From the NCBI GenBank assembly GCA_027484685.1, contig JAIXSO010000032.1, forward strand, positions 186,001-250,000: 64,000 nucleotides of DNA, given 5' to 3'. Positions 43,225 to 51,903 of this stretch are shown in pieces. Each line of letters starts with the position of its first letter. Positions within the stretch are counted from its first letter, which is position 1. Made by a program: the position numbers and the translations under genes. The notes beneath the pieces were generated by a model. It was given only the letters and a program-made list of their open reading frames with translations. It was not told the origin of the DNA and ran no database searches. The DNA is from Bacteroidota bacterium (GTDB lineage Bacteria; Bacteroidota; Bacteroidia; UKL13-3).

Positions 43225-44881
43225 TATAGCCGATTTATTTAAGCTTTTTGCCGATTTAAGCGAACTGCATGGCGCCAATCCTTTTAAAATTAAACAATTT
43301 AGCAATGCCTATTTTAGGATTGATAAAATGATAAATCCTTTGGAAGGTTTAACCATTCCTGAATTAGAAAAAATAGAAGGAATTGGTAAAGGAATAGCTG
43401 CAAAAATAGATGAAATAAACAAAACAGAAAGCTTTGCAGAACTGAACGAATTAATAGCTCAAACGCCTGCTGGTGTTATGCAAATGATGCGCATAAAAGG
43501 AATAGGACCTAAAAAAATTGCTGTTATTTGGAAAGAGTTAGAAATAGAAGAAATAGGCGAACTACTTTATGCCTGTAAAGAAAATAGGCTGGCACAGGCC
43601 AAAGGTTTTGGTTTAAAAACACAGCAAAACGTAATCAATCAAATTGAGTTTATGTATGCCAGTGCCAATAAATTTCATTATGCAAAGGTTGAGAATGCAG
43701 CTTTAAACTTAGTGAAATTATTGGAGCAAAATGGCAGTTTTACCCATGTTGCTCTTTGTGGAGCCATGCGCAGAAAATTAGAAGTAATTGATGAAATTGA
43801 AATATTAGTAGCAAGCAATGATGTAAATGCATTAGAAAATAGTTTAGTACAAATAGATGCCTTAACTGATTTAACTACTAACGATAAAGGATTTAGTGCA
43901 AAATATGAGCAATTTCCAATTCAAATATATGCTTGTAACACATCAGCATTTACTTGGGAATTATTTGAAAAAACAGCCAGTCAAGCACATTTACAGTTGT
44001 TAAATTTAAATGCTATTGACAAAAACGCCAATTCAGAACAAGCTATTTATCAAAGTATAAATTTGCAATATATTGAGCCTGAAATGCGCGAAGGAACTGA
44101 TGAAGTTGAGTTGGCTGAACAAGGTAAACTTCCAACTTTAATTGAATACAGTGATTTAAAAGGTGCTTTGCACAACCATTCAACTTGGAGCGATGGATTA
44201 AATACCATTGCAGAAATGGCCAAGGCTTGTCAAAAAATGGGTTACAGTTATTTTGGAATTGCAGACCATAGCAAGGCTGCATTTTATGCCAATGGTTTAA
44301 GTGAAGAACGCATCATTGCACAGCACGAAGAAGTGGATAAATTGAATGCAAGCAATCCAAAATTTACCGTATTTAAAGGCATTGAATGCGATATTTTATA
44401 CAATGGTCAACTAGATTATGCTAATGATGTTTTGGCTACTTTTGATTACGTGGTGGCTTCGGTTCATAGTATTTTAAAAATGAACGAAGAAAAAGCCATG
44501 AGCAGAATTATAACTGCGATTGAAAATCCATACACCACTATTTTAGGGCATCCAACTGGCAGGTTATTATTGTTACGCGAAGGTTATCCAATTAACCATC
44601 ATAAAATAATTGATGCTTGCGCAGCCAATAATGTTGCCATAGAAATTAATGCCAATCCATACCGATTAGACCTTGATTGGCGCTATATTGATTATGCTTT
44701 AAACAAGGGAATTAAACTTTGTATAAACCCTGATGCACACAGTATCGATGGGTTAAAAGACATGTATTACGGAACCTTAATTGGACGTAAAGGTGGTTTA
44801 ACAAAAGAAAATTGTTTAAACGCATTTACCACCGAAGAACTAAAAAATTACTTTAAACAAAAAAATAACACAAATTCATAA
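43211..44881 (+). CDS. PolX-like protein: degenerate family X polymerase domain plus PHP phosphoesterase
   Basis: A 556-residue protein with bacterial PolX architecture, linked to base-excision and gap repair. Helix-hairpin-helix motifs are at 54-62 (KIEGIGKGI) and 95-101 (IKGIGPK). The nucleotidyltransferase signature is recognisable at 184-199 (GAMRRKLEVIDEIEIL). However, the catalytic Asp-x-Asp is Glu195-x-Glu197, and the third Asp region reads QFPIQIYA. Polymerase activity is therefore doubtful. The PHP domain (about 318-545) keeps its metal ligands: HNHSTWSDG, ADHSK, KGIECD, VHSI, GHPTGR and NPDAHS. 3'-5' exonuclease or phosphatase activity is likely. Confidence 0.92.
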   Translation: MTNSDIADLFKLFADLSELHGANPFKIKQFSNAYFRIDKMINPLEGLTIPELEKIEGIGKGIAAKIDEINKTESFAELNELIAQTPAGVMQMMRIKGIGPKKIAVIWKELEIEEIGELLYACKENRLAQAKGFGLKTQQNVINQIEFMYASANKFHYAKVENAALNLVKLLEQNGSFTHVALCGAMRRKLEVIDEIEILVASNDVNALENSLVQIDALTDLTTNDKGFSAKYEQFPIQIYACNTSAFTWELFEKTASQAHLQLLNLNAIDKNANSEQAIYQSINLQYIEPEMREGTDEVELAEQGKLPTLIEYSDLKGALHNHSTWSDGLNTIAEMAKACQKMGYSYFGIADHSKAAFYANGLSEERIIAQHEEVDKLNASNPKFTVFKGIECDILYNGQLDYANDVLATFDYVVASVHSILKMNEEKAMSRIITAIENPYTTILGHPTGRLLLLREGYPINHHKIIDACAANNVAIEINANPYRLDLDWRYIDYALNKGIKLCINPDAHSIDGLKDMYYGTLIGRKGGLTKENCLNAFTTEELKNYFKQKNNTNS

Positions 44882-44906
44882 AAAAAATAAATAGTTTCGA
44901 AACGTT

Positions 44907-45398
44907 ATGATTGAAAATTTAATAAACTTAATAAAAGAAAATGCTGGAGAATTAATTGTTAATAATCAAGCAATTGCAAACGAACACAACGATGCAGCCA
45001 TATCAGAAACAGGTAATTCAATTATCGATGGATTAAAGGCTGAGGTTTCTAAAGGAAATATTGCAGGTTTATCTGATATTTTAAAAACCAATGGAAATTT
45101 AACCAATAATCCAATTGTAGCCAATATTATCAGTGGTTTAGGAAATAATTTAGTAAGTAAGTTTAATGTAAACCCAACAGATGCAAACCATATTTCTAAC
45201 GAATTGATTCCTAATGTAATGAACCAATTAATTTCGAAAATAAACGACCCAAACGATGATTCATTTAATGTACAAAGTATGTTAAGTAATTTAGGTGGTA
45301 GCGGTTTAAGTGGTATGCTTATAAACATGTTTGGCAACAAAAATAACAATGAGGAAAAAGGCGGTATTAGTGGAATGTTTAAGAATTTTTTAGGATAA
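44907..45398 (+). CDS. DUF937-like hypothetical protein
   Basis: A 163-residue cytosolic protein rich in Asn, Gly and Ile, with periodic hydrophobic helices and a Gly-rich C-terminus (LGGSGLSGMLINMFG, GGISGMFKNFLG). The pattern resembles the DUF937/YidB group, whose function is unknown. It follows polX by 25 bases and may be the third gene of that transcript. Confidence 0.65.
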   Translation: MIENLINLIKENAGELIVNNQAIANEHNDAAISETGNSIIDGLKAEVSKGNIAGLSDILKTNGNLTNNPIVANIISGLGNNLVSKFNVNPTDANHISNELIPNVMNQLISKINDPNDDSFNVQSMLSNLGGSGLSGMLINMFGNKNNNEEKGGISGMFKNFLG

Positions 45399-45463
45399 AC
45401 TTTGTAAAGTCAAAGTAAAAATTATATTTGCTCAAGTTCAAAAACAAAATAGATCATTCACTC

Positions 45464-45841
45464 ATGGCTCGTAAACAAGTAATAATGGAATTTCCAATAA
45501 AAGCATCTCCAGCTTTATTGTTTAACTATATCAGTACTCCTAGCGGTTTATCGCAGTGGTTTTGTAACGATGTAGATATTAGAAATAGCACCTATAAATT
45601 TAAATGGGATGGTGAAGAAACTAGTGCCGAATTATTGAAAAAAGTAAATAATAAAAGCATGAAGTTTAAATGGATGAACACTGAAAAGGATGAGTTTTTG
45701 GAATTTGATATAAATGTAGATGAACTAACTGATGATGTGGCATTGGTAATAACCGATTACGCTGAAGAAGGTGATGAAAAAAATACCATTCAACTTTGGG
45801 AAAGCCAAGTACACGATTTAAAAAGCTGTATTGGCGCATAA
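45464..45841 (+). CDS. START/AHSA1-like (SRPBCC) domain protein
   Basis: A 125-residue SRPBCC-fold protein. It starts at ATG 45464 (MARKQVIMEFPIKASP); the TTG twelve codons upstream adds nothing to the fold. Typical text includes LLFNYISTPSGLSQWFCNDVD near the N-terminus and a C-terminal helix LWESQVHDLKSCIGA. Such domains bind hydrophobic ligands, and this small stand-alone type is frequent in Bacteroidota. No ligand can be predicted. Confidence 0.85.
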   Translation: MARKQVIMEFPIKASPALLFNYISTPSGLSQWFCNDVDIRNSTYKFKWDGEETSAELLKKVNNKSMKFKWMNTEKDEFLEFDINVDELTDDVALVITDYAEEGDEKNTIQLWESQVHDLKSCIGA

Positions 45842-45856
45842 ATTGAAATTATATTT

Positions 45857-45890
45857 AAAAAAAGCTGCATTTATGCGGCTTTTTTGCTTT
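45857..45890 (+). terminator. intrinsic terminator
   Basis: AAAAGCTGCAT pairs with ATGCGGCTTTT around a very short loop, followed by T's, about 17 bases past the stop. Confidence 0.8.
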
Positions 45891-45990
45891 TAAAGCACTA
45901 AAAATAAGCATTGAATTTTTTATAATTATTAGCTTTTTGAATTTTAAATAAAACCTATCTTCGCGCAGCAAAAAATTAATTCCAATACAC

Positions 45991-47319
45991 ATGTTTGAAA
46001 GTTTAAGTAGTAAGTTAGATAAAGCATTTAAAAACCTAAAAGGACAAGGTAAAATTACCGAAATTAACGTAGCCGAAACGGTTAAAGAAATTCGTAAAGC
46101 CTTAATTGATGCCGATGTTAACTACAAAATTGCTAAACAATTTACCGATACTGTTAAAGAAAAAGCTTTAGGCCAAAATGTATTAACTAGTGTTAGTCCA
46201 GGCCAATTATTGGTAAAAATTGTAAATGATGAATTAACTGAGCTTTTAGGTGGTAAAACCGAAAATATTAATACCAGTGGAAATCCAAGTATTATATTAA
46301 TGGCAGGTTTGCAAGGAAGTGGTAAAACTACCCACTCTGCAAAATTGGCCAACTACTTTAAAAAACAAGGAAAAAGTGTATTGTTAGCTGCTGCCGATGT
46401 TTACCGTCCTGCGGCTATTGAACAATTAAAAGTATTAGGTGAGCAAATTGAAGTACCAGTGTACTTTGAAATGGAAAATAAAAATCCAGTTGAAATTGCT
46501 CAAAATGCGGTAAAAGCTGCCAAAGATGGAAACCACAAAATATTAATTATAGATACTGCCGGTCGATTAAGTATTGACGAAGAAATGATGGCTGAAATTG
46601 GCAATATTAAAGCCACTGTTCAACCCCAAGAAATTTTGTTTGTAGTTGATTCGATGACAGGTCAAGATGCTGTAAATACAGCTAAAGCCTTTAACGATGT
46701 ATTAGATTTTACAGGTGTAATTTTAACCAAATTAGATGGTGATACACGAGGTGGAGCTGCGCTTTCAATTAAAACGGTTGTACAAAAACCTATCAAATTT
46801 GTGGGTATGGGCGAAAAAATGGAAGCCCTTGATGTATTTCACCCAGATAGGATGGCTCAACGTATTTTGGGAATGGGCGATATTGTTACGTTAGTGGAAC
46901 GTGCACAATCGGTTTTTGATGAAGAGGAAGCAGCTAAAATTCAAAAGAAATTACTAAAAGACCAATTTACTTTTGAAGATTTTTATAGCCAAATACAACA
47001 AATTAAAAAAATGGGTAACCTAAAAGATTTGATGGCTATGATTCCTGGCGTTGGTAAAGCAATAAAAGACATTGATATTAGCGATGATGCTTTTAAAGGC
47101 ATTGAAGCCATTATTAACTCAATGACGCCTGCTGAACGCAGAACACCAGATATACTTAACGGAAGCCGCAGAAAACGCGTAGCTGACGGAAGTGGAACCG
47201 ATATTCAACAAGTAAACCAATTGCTAAAACAATTTGAAGAAATGCGTAAAATGATGCGTACCATGAATAAAATGCAAGGCGCTGGTTTAAGCATGAAAAA
47301 CTTACCTTTCAGAAGATAA
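45991..47319 (+). CDS. ffh: signal recognition particle protein
   Basis: Ffh, the GTPase subunit of SRP, binds 4.5S RNA and signal sequences and delivers ribosomes to FtsY at the inner membrane. 442 residues. N domain (1-95), G domain with GLQGSGKTTHSAKLA (about 106-120), AADVYRPAAIEQL, DTAGRL, TKLDGDTRGGAAL and GMGEKMEALDVF. The Met-rich M domain (about 300-442) contains SRRKRVADGSGT and MRKMMRTMNKMQ. Monocistronic, with a strong terminator. Confidence 0.97.
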   Translation: MFESLSSKLDKAFKNLKGQGKITEINVAETVKEIRKALIDADVNYKIAKQFTDTVKEKALGQNVLTSVSPGQLLVKIVNDELTELLGGKTENINTSGNPSIILMAGLQGSGKTTHSAKLANYFKKQGKSVLLAAADVYRPAAIEQLKVLGEQIEVPVYFEMENKNPVEIAQNAVKAAKDGNHKILIIDTAGRLSIDEEMMAEIGNIKATVQPQEILFVVDSMTGQDAVNTAKAFNDVLDFTGVILTKLDGDTRGGAALSIKTVVQKPIKFVGMGEKMEALDVFHPDRMAQRILGMGDIVTLVERAQSVFDEEEAAKIQKKLLKDQFTFEDFYSQIQQIKKMGNLKDLMAMIPGVGKAIKDIDISDDAFKGIEAIINSMTPAERRTPDILNGSRRKRVADGSGTDIQQVNQLLKQFEEMRKMMRTMNKMQGAGLSMKNLPFRR

Positions 47320-47339
47320 TTTATAAACTATCATAAAAC

Positions 47340-47380
47340 AAAAAAGCGGCTGTTCTTAATCAAGAATAGCCGCTTTTTTT
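47340..47380. terminator. intrinsic terminator between ffh and the SirB1-like gene
   Basis: AAAGCGGCTGTTCTT pairs with AAGAATAGCCGCTTT (one mismatch) around 47343-47378. It is flanked by A's and T's, so it can serve both converging genes. Confidence 0.85.
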
Positions 47381-47397
47381 ATTTTATAGTTACCTAT

Positions 47398-48342
47398 TTA
47401 TTCTTCAAAATTTGAGTCTGTAACATCGGTAAAATGATCTAAAGGTGGCTCGCCTAACAAATATAAAACATCGTAAACTTGGTTAGCTTTTAACTTATCT
47501 TCTTCGTATTTGTACGATGATGCCAAATTACGCAACACACGTTTTACAATGGTTAAATTATCGCAAGGCAAATAATAAGCTGGATTACTCTGAATTTGCA
47601 TTTGATTTACAAATTGCTCTAAACTGGTTTTAGTAAAAACACCTCCTTTATGAAATGCATTGATATAAAACAAAACACCTCTTCCATTTGGCGAAACAGT
47701 TTGTGGTTTATTTAAATCAAAAGTGCTTAAATCCATTTTATCTTCCTCTAAAAAAGCTAGCATAAAATGTTGTGGTAAATTAATTCCAAACACTGGTAAT
47801 TTTAAGTTTTGAGCCACCAACATGTAAATAATGCAAAGCATAATTGGATTGCCTTTTTTACTGTCTAAAACCTCGTTAATAAACGAATTTGATGAACTTT
47901 GATAATTATCTACATTTCCCGAAAAACCATGAATATTATAAAATGCATAATTTAAAATTTTCACCTTTTCAAAAGCTGTAATATCGTGCCTCATATCGAG
48001 CCAAGCATTTAGCTTTATTTTTTCAATGGCTTCTCTAATATCGGCTTTTTTTAAATTAGGGTATTTGTATTTAGCCACTAAAAACACGCCTTGAAGCAAA
48101 TCCCTGTCTTCCGAATCAAACCAACTTTGAAACTCAACCAATAACTGCTGATAGTTAATTTTACTAACTACTTCGCTAGCCAAATCAAAAACATTTTCAT
48201 CCTTAATTTGAGACAATTCGTTTTCAATTAAAGGCAAAACCTCCATGCCATACGAAAGCAATTTTTTTTCTACCAAACTTACTACTTCAGCATCGGTATC
48301 ATCGAGCAAAAGCAAAAGCGATTTTATTTCGGTTGTATCCAA
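47398..48342 (-). CDS. SirB1-type transglutaminase-like protein
   Basis: A 314-residue protein of the SirB1/transglutaminase-like family. The signature is SKKGNPIMLCIIYMLVAQNLKLPVFGINLPQHFMLAF, near residues 160-196. The N-terminal ~100 residues are helical and HEAT-like, and the C-terminal region (YKYEEDKLKANQVYDVLYLLG) is TPR-like. The catalytic Cys expected of active transglutaminases is not clearly placed, so a protein-binding role is likely. It converges with ffh. Upstream lies the 255-bp repeat array. Confidence 0.82.
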   Translation of the reverse strand: MDTTEIKSLLLLLDDTDAEVVSLVEKKLLSYGMEVLPLIENELSQIKDENVFDLASEVVSKINYQQLLVEFQSWFDSEDRDLLQGVFLVAKYKYPNLKKADIREAIEKIKLNAWLDMRHDITAFEKVKILNYAFYNIHGFSGNVDNYQSSSNSFINEVLDSKKGNPIMLCIIYMLVAQNLKLPVFGINLPQHFMLAFLEEDKMDLSTFDLNKPQTVSPNGRGVLFYINAFHKGGVFTKTSLEQFVNQMQIQSNPAYYLPCDNLTIVKRVLRNLASSYKYEEDKLKANQVYDVLYLLGEPPLDHFTDVTDSNFEE

Positions 48343-48560
48343 TTTAAAGTGATTGATTTTTTAGTGTATAACAAAACTACTCAAATGAACGAAATAATTT
48401 CTATTCTGTTTTATTTTTTTACTTTTTAATGATTAATGGTTGATAGTTGATGGACGATAGTCGATAGACCACAGACAATAGATAAATGCCGCACAAGTTA
48501 GTATTTTGAAAGGTCGTTTATCAAACTGCCTCGGGCCTTGCTGATGAGAGAATCCGCTCG

Positions 48561-49080
48561 TTCCAAGCAACAAAAGGAATATACAAACCCAACCGCTTTA
48601 GCCAAAAACTAAATCCCCGCTGGTGCGAGCGCAATATCATTAAGTTAAGTAATCTCAGACCTTGAAAAGGTCAAATGTTTATAGCAATCAGAAATTGATT
48701 GATGGGTGCGACCCCGATGGGGTCGAATGTTTTATGGCAAATATTTTCTATAAATAGGTGACTCCGTTGGAGTCATTTCCTTAGCTTAATAATATTAGGT
48801 GCGATTGTCCGATCGTTCCAACCAACAAAAGGAAAATACTAAACCAACCGCTTTAGCCAAAAACTAAATCCCCGCTGGTGCGAGCGCAATATCATTAAGT
48901 TAATTAATCTCAGACCTTGAAAAGGTCAAATGTTTATAGCAATCAGAAATTGATTGATGGGTGCGACCCCGATGGGGTCGTATGTTTTATGGCAACTATT
49001 TTCTATAAACATGTGACTCCGTTGGAGTCATTTCCTTAGCTTAATAATATTAGGTGCGATTGTCCGATAGTTCCAACCAA
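48561..49080. repeat. 255-bp tandem repeat array with three hairpins per unit
   Basis: Two full units (48561 and 48816) and the start of a third (49071) are exactly 255 bp apart. Each unit holds ACCTTGAAAAGGT, CGACCCCGATGGGGTCG and GACTCCGTTGGAGTC hairpins, plus an ACCGCTTTAGC tract that matches the 5' half of nearby terminators and the fixed text CCCCGCTGGTGCGAGC. Units are about 95% alike. The rest of the 48343-49200 gap is quasi-repeat DNA (about 48425-48490) and no gene is visible. Confidence 0.9.
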
Positions 49081-49100
49081 CAAAAGAAGATACTAACCCA

Positions 49101-49135
49101 AACGCTTTAGCCAAAACTAAAGCGGTTTTTTTATT
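49101..49135 (+). terminator. terminator-like hairpin at the end of the repeat array
   Basis: AACGCTTTAG pairs with CTAAAGCGGTT (one bulge), followed by a T run. Its 5' half is the same text that ends each 255-bp unit. No plus-strand gene lies upstream, so it may insulate the downstream gene. Confidence 0.6.
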
Positions 49136-49142
49136 AAAAAAC

Positions 49143-49175
49143 TACTTTATTTGAATTGAATAAAAGTGGATTGGT
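49143..49175 (+). repeat. shared upstream module, copy 1
   Basis: TACTTTATTTGAATTGAATA, then AAAGTGGATTGGT. Near-identical modules precede the genes at 50634 (50551-50583) and 51214 (51168-51200). TTTATTTG is close to the TAnnTTTG promoter box, so it may be a common promoter/leader. Confidence 0.6.
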
Positions 49176-49200
49176 TATAAAACCAATTAAAGGCAATAAC

Positions 49201-49740
49201 ATGAATAAATATTTTTTTTGTGGTTTTTTTCTTAGTCTATTTTGGAGTGGAGTTGCAAGTTCTCAAAACTTAGCTAACAACTGTTTAACATTTAGCGAAT
49301 TATATGAAAAACAAAATGGTTTATTTTATGAAATAAAAACAGGTAATTTATTTAGTGGAATAATCGTAGAAACAATAAATAATGACAAAGATACTATTCG
49401 AAAGACTAATTATTGGAAAGGAAAAGCAGAAGGATTTGATAGTAGTTTTTATGATAATAAAAATGTAGAAAGTTGTTATTTAAACAAAAATGGACTCTTT
49501 GATGGACCATTTTACGTTTTTTTTAGAAATGGTAATGTTTACGAACAAGGGTTTTATAAAAAAGGTAACTCTAATGGAATATTTAATCAATATTCCATTG
49601 AAGGAAATTTAAGAATAAAAGGAAATTATATTAATGGCAATAAAGTTGGTAAATGGTATTTTTATAATAAGGACGCTTCAATTGAACGAATTGAAATATA
49701 TAATTCAAGAGGAAAATTGAAAAAAATATTACCTAGCTAG
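49201..49740 (+). CDS. secreted MORN-repeat (YwqK-like) protein
   Basis: A 179-residue exported protein. The start at 49201 gives a signal peptide (MNKYFFCGFFLSLFWSGVASSQ); the frame opens further upstream only through the shared module. At least three MORN_2/YwqK-type hairpins are visible: GLFDGPFYVFFRNGNVYEQG, GNSNGIFNQYSIEGNLRIKG and GNKVGKWYFYNKDASIE. Such proteins are often annotated as YwqK-family antitoxins, but no toxin gene is adjacent. Function unknown. Confidence 0.75.
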   Translation: MNKYFFCGFFLSLFWSGVASSQNLANNCLTFSELYEKQNGLFYEIKTGNLFSGIIVETINNDKDTIRKTNYWKGKAEGFDSSFYDNKNVESCYLNKNGLFDGPFYVFFRNGNVYEQGFYKKGNSNGIFNQYSIEGNLRIKGNYINGNKVGKWYFYNKDASIERIEIYNSRGKLKKILPS

Positions 49741-49835
49741 TTCAAGCCCTCAATGGTTATAGAGACTTTCATTCTATTTTTTTAACAATTGAGTTGGGTT
49801 ATTGGTTATAATATTTTTGGAGCAAAGCCAATAAA

Positions 49836-50363
49836 TTATAAACTACTCCTTTTTTGCCTAAATAAATAAACGGCTATAAAAAGTACACTTGCAATAAAGT
49901 TAACAACGATGTCTTTAACTGAATCAGCCGTAAAATCAAAAATAGTTCGGTGAACCATGTTTTGGTATAATTCATTAACAGCGCCTAGCACATTGCAAGC
50001 AAGGAATAACCCTGATAGAACAAATATATTTTTTAAATCAGGAATAAAAATGCGTTTAAGGAACAGCAGCATATTCATAGCCATGATAGCAAATACAAGA
50101 TGTTCTAATACATTAATGCCTTGGGCCATATAATAACTTAACTCCGGCTTATACATACGGTCAACACAGATAAACAACATATATATAAGCGACATGTTCC
50201 TGTATAAACTTAAATCTTTCTTATGCATAGGTTTTGCGTACCATGAAAAGAATTCGCAGGCACCCCAAATTGCTATTTCATATAGCAGCAGATAGTATTT
50301 CCCCATGAAAGCAATCCATAGGGTCATTAAAACAAATGCTATTCTTGTAAAAATTAAGTTCAT
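49836..50363 (-). CDS. hypothetical membrane protein, weakly VanZ-like
   Basis: A 175-residue protein with about five hydrophobic helices. Near the C-terminus, NELYQNMVHRTIFDFTADSVKDIVVNFIAS resembles the VanZ pattern of a polar DE-x-x-Q helix followed by D-x-x-x-N. The match is loose. The minus orientation differs from its repeat-linked neighbours. Function unknown. Confidence 0.6.
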   Translation of the reverse strand: MNLIFTRIAFVLMTLWIAFMGKYYLLLYEIAIWGACEFFSWYAKPMHKKDLSLYRNMSLIYMLFICVDRMYKPELSYYMAQGINVLEHLVFAIMAMNMLLFLKRIFIPDLKNIFVLSGLFLACNVLGAVNELYQNMVHRTIFDFTADSVKDIVVNFIASVLFIAVYLFRQKRSSL

Positions 50364-50633
50364 CTATTGCAGTAAGAAAATTAAACTGATTTTGAAAATA
50401 AAACAACTAAAAGGAAAGTCACAAAAATAAGCCAAATGAATTAAATACAGCTTTTTTGAAATCCTTACTCCCCACTGCTGCGAGCTATCCGCTCCTTCCA
50501 AGCAACTAAATGAAAATAACTACACAAGCTGCTTTTTTATTAAGATAATTTACTTTATTTGAAATGGATAAAATTATTGGTGATAATACCAACCATAGGC
50601 AACTCAATGTTTGGATATTAATATATTAAAAAA

Positions 50634-50921
50634 ATGGAAAAAGAATTGAAAATAATCTGCCAAATAATGTTTGAAGCATTAGTGCAAATTAGAGAAGAGG
50701 CCAATGAGAACAAATTAAAAAAGACATTTAAATTGTCTAATTGGCTGCATAATGTCCCCTTGCAGATTTCAAATAAGAACAAAAATAGCAAAGAAATTCT
50801 TTCTTTAATGATATTGGCAGCCAAACATGAAGGGTTTTTAAAATGGGTTGAAGAGGTTTCTACAAGGCATGATGATATTAAAGAGTGGTTGGCAGAAAAT
50901 GATGATATTTCAAATATCTAG
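50634..50921 (+). CDS. hypothetical small helical protein
   Basis: A 95-residue, mostly helical, charged protein (MEKELKIICQIMFEALVQIREE) with no recognised domain and no signal peptide. It is preceded by the shared TACTTTATTTG module at 50551-50583 and by a degenerate hairpin segment, and followed 20 bases later by another hairpin repeat. The repeat-bounded context suggests accessory DNA. Confidence 0.55.
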   Translation: MEKELKIICQIMFEALVQIREEANENKLKKTFKLSNWLHNVPLQISNKNKNSKEILSLMILAAKHEGFLKWVEEVSTRHDDIKEWLAENDDISNI

Positions 50922-50940
50922 TTAGTACAAGGTAAATGTT

Positions 50941-51125
50941 ATTAAGCTAAGTAATCTCAGACCTTGAAAAGGTCAAATGTTTATAGCAATCTGAAATTGT
51001 TTGATGCGACCCCGATGGGGTCGTATGTTTTATGGCAACTATTTTCTATAAATAGGTGACTCCGTTGGAGTCATTTCCGCAACTTAATAATATTAGATGC
51101 GAGCATCCGCTCGTTCCAAGCAACA
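50941..51125. repeat. diverged single copy of the 255-bp repeat
   Basis: It contains the same three hairpins in the same order as the 48.6-49.1 kb array: ACCTTGAAAAGGT, CGACCCCGATGGGGTCG and GACTCCGTTGGAGTC. It then has GCGAGCATCCGCTCG and CAACAAAAG. It lacks the CCCCGCTGG segment. Confidence 0.85.
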
Positions 51126-51213
51126 AAAGTAAAATACCAACCCAAGCGGTTTTTTGTTAAGAAAATTTACTTTATTTGAAATGAATAAAAGTGGATTGGT
51201 GCGGACACTAACC

Positions 51214-51711
51214 ATGAACAAATTTATATTTGCCTATTCAATATTCTACGTTTTTTTAACTCTTAACAATAATCAAATGGAAAAGCACGAACCAGATGAA
51301 ATTCCAATATCAGATCTTACGAATTCTGTAATGATCATCAAAGATTCAAATTCAATGAAGGATTTCGAAGATTTATTATTCCGAAGCCAATATGCTGCTG
51401 TTGTTGGTGAGTATGCTGCAATTGAGAACCTCTTAATACCTAATGATATAGTCCACTTAAAAAAGGTTAAGTATTTAGCACTAAGTTATCTTGATGTGGA
51501 TAATTTGGCTGATTTGAATCAACTGCCTATTACTCATTTGGGATTTGAGAAAATTAAATACAGTGATAGTAATAAATTAATTGCCGCTATAGAAGGGTTC
51601 AAAAATCTAAAAGAAGTATTTTATGATCAATCATTACCAAAGAATATAAGAGATTCTATTAGGATACCCAATTTAGAGTTCACTGAAGGGGAGGAATGGG
51701 TAAGTAGATAA
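51214..51711 (+). CDS. hypothetical exported protein, LRR-like
   Basis: A 165-residue protein. The start at 51214 (MNKFIFAYSIFYVFLTL) gives a short hydrophobic N-terminus; upstream in-frame codons fall in the shared module. The body has leucine-rich spacing (VKYLALSYLDVDNLADLNQLPITHLGF), suggesting a few leucine-rich-repeat turns. No specific role. It is the third gene preceded by the TACTTTATTTG module. Confidence 0.58.
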   Translation: MNKFIFAYSIFYVFLTLNNNQMEKHEPDEIPISDLTNSVMIIKDSNSMKDFEDLLFRSQYAAVVGEYAAIENLLIPNDIVHLKKVKYLALSYLDVDNLADLNQLPITHLGFEKIKYSDSNKLIAAIEGFKNLKEVFYDQSLPKNIRDSIRIPNLEFTEGEEWVSR

Positions 51712-51856
51712 GTAACGTTCCAAAAGTTATAAACTGTAATAAATTGAAACAGGAAAATAAGCGTTCACTGAATAAAACCCTACTATCCTTAGTATGCAGC
51801 ACGGGGGTACTACGGTTTTAAAATGAAAAAAGAATTTTATAACTCCAACAAAAAAC

Positions 51857-51894
51857 AAAACCGCTTTAGCATAAAACTAAAGCGGTTTTTTTAT
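51857..51894. terminator. bidirectional intrinsic terminator
   Basis: A perfect 13-base stem, AAAACCGCTTTAG (51857-51869) with CTAAAGCGGTTTT (51877-51889), lies between the converging genes at 51214 and 51904. The same stem text appears inside each 255-bp repeat unit. Confidence 0.9.
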
Positions 51895-51903
51895 TGTATT
51901 TTA

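Noticed and set aside
48561-49080. CRISPR or integron attC array
   Set aside because: Units are uniform 255-bp tandem copies with no spacers, and no integrase or cas gene is visible in the window.
49201-49740. Toxin-antitoxin pair with the YwqK-like protein
   Set aside because: The family is often labelled antitoxin, but this one has a signal peptide and no toxin gene lies beside it.
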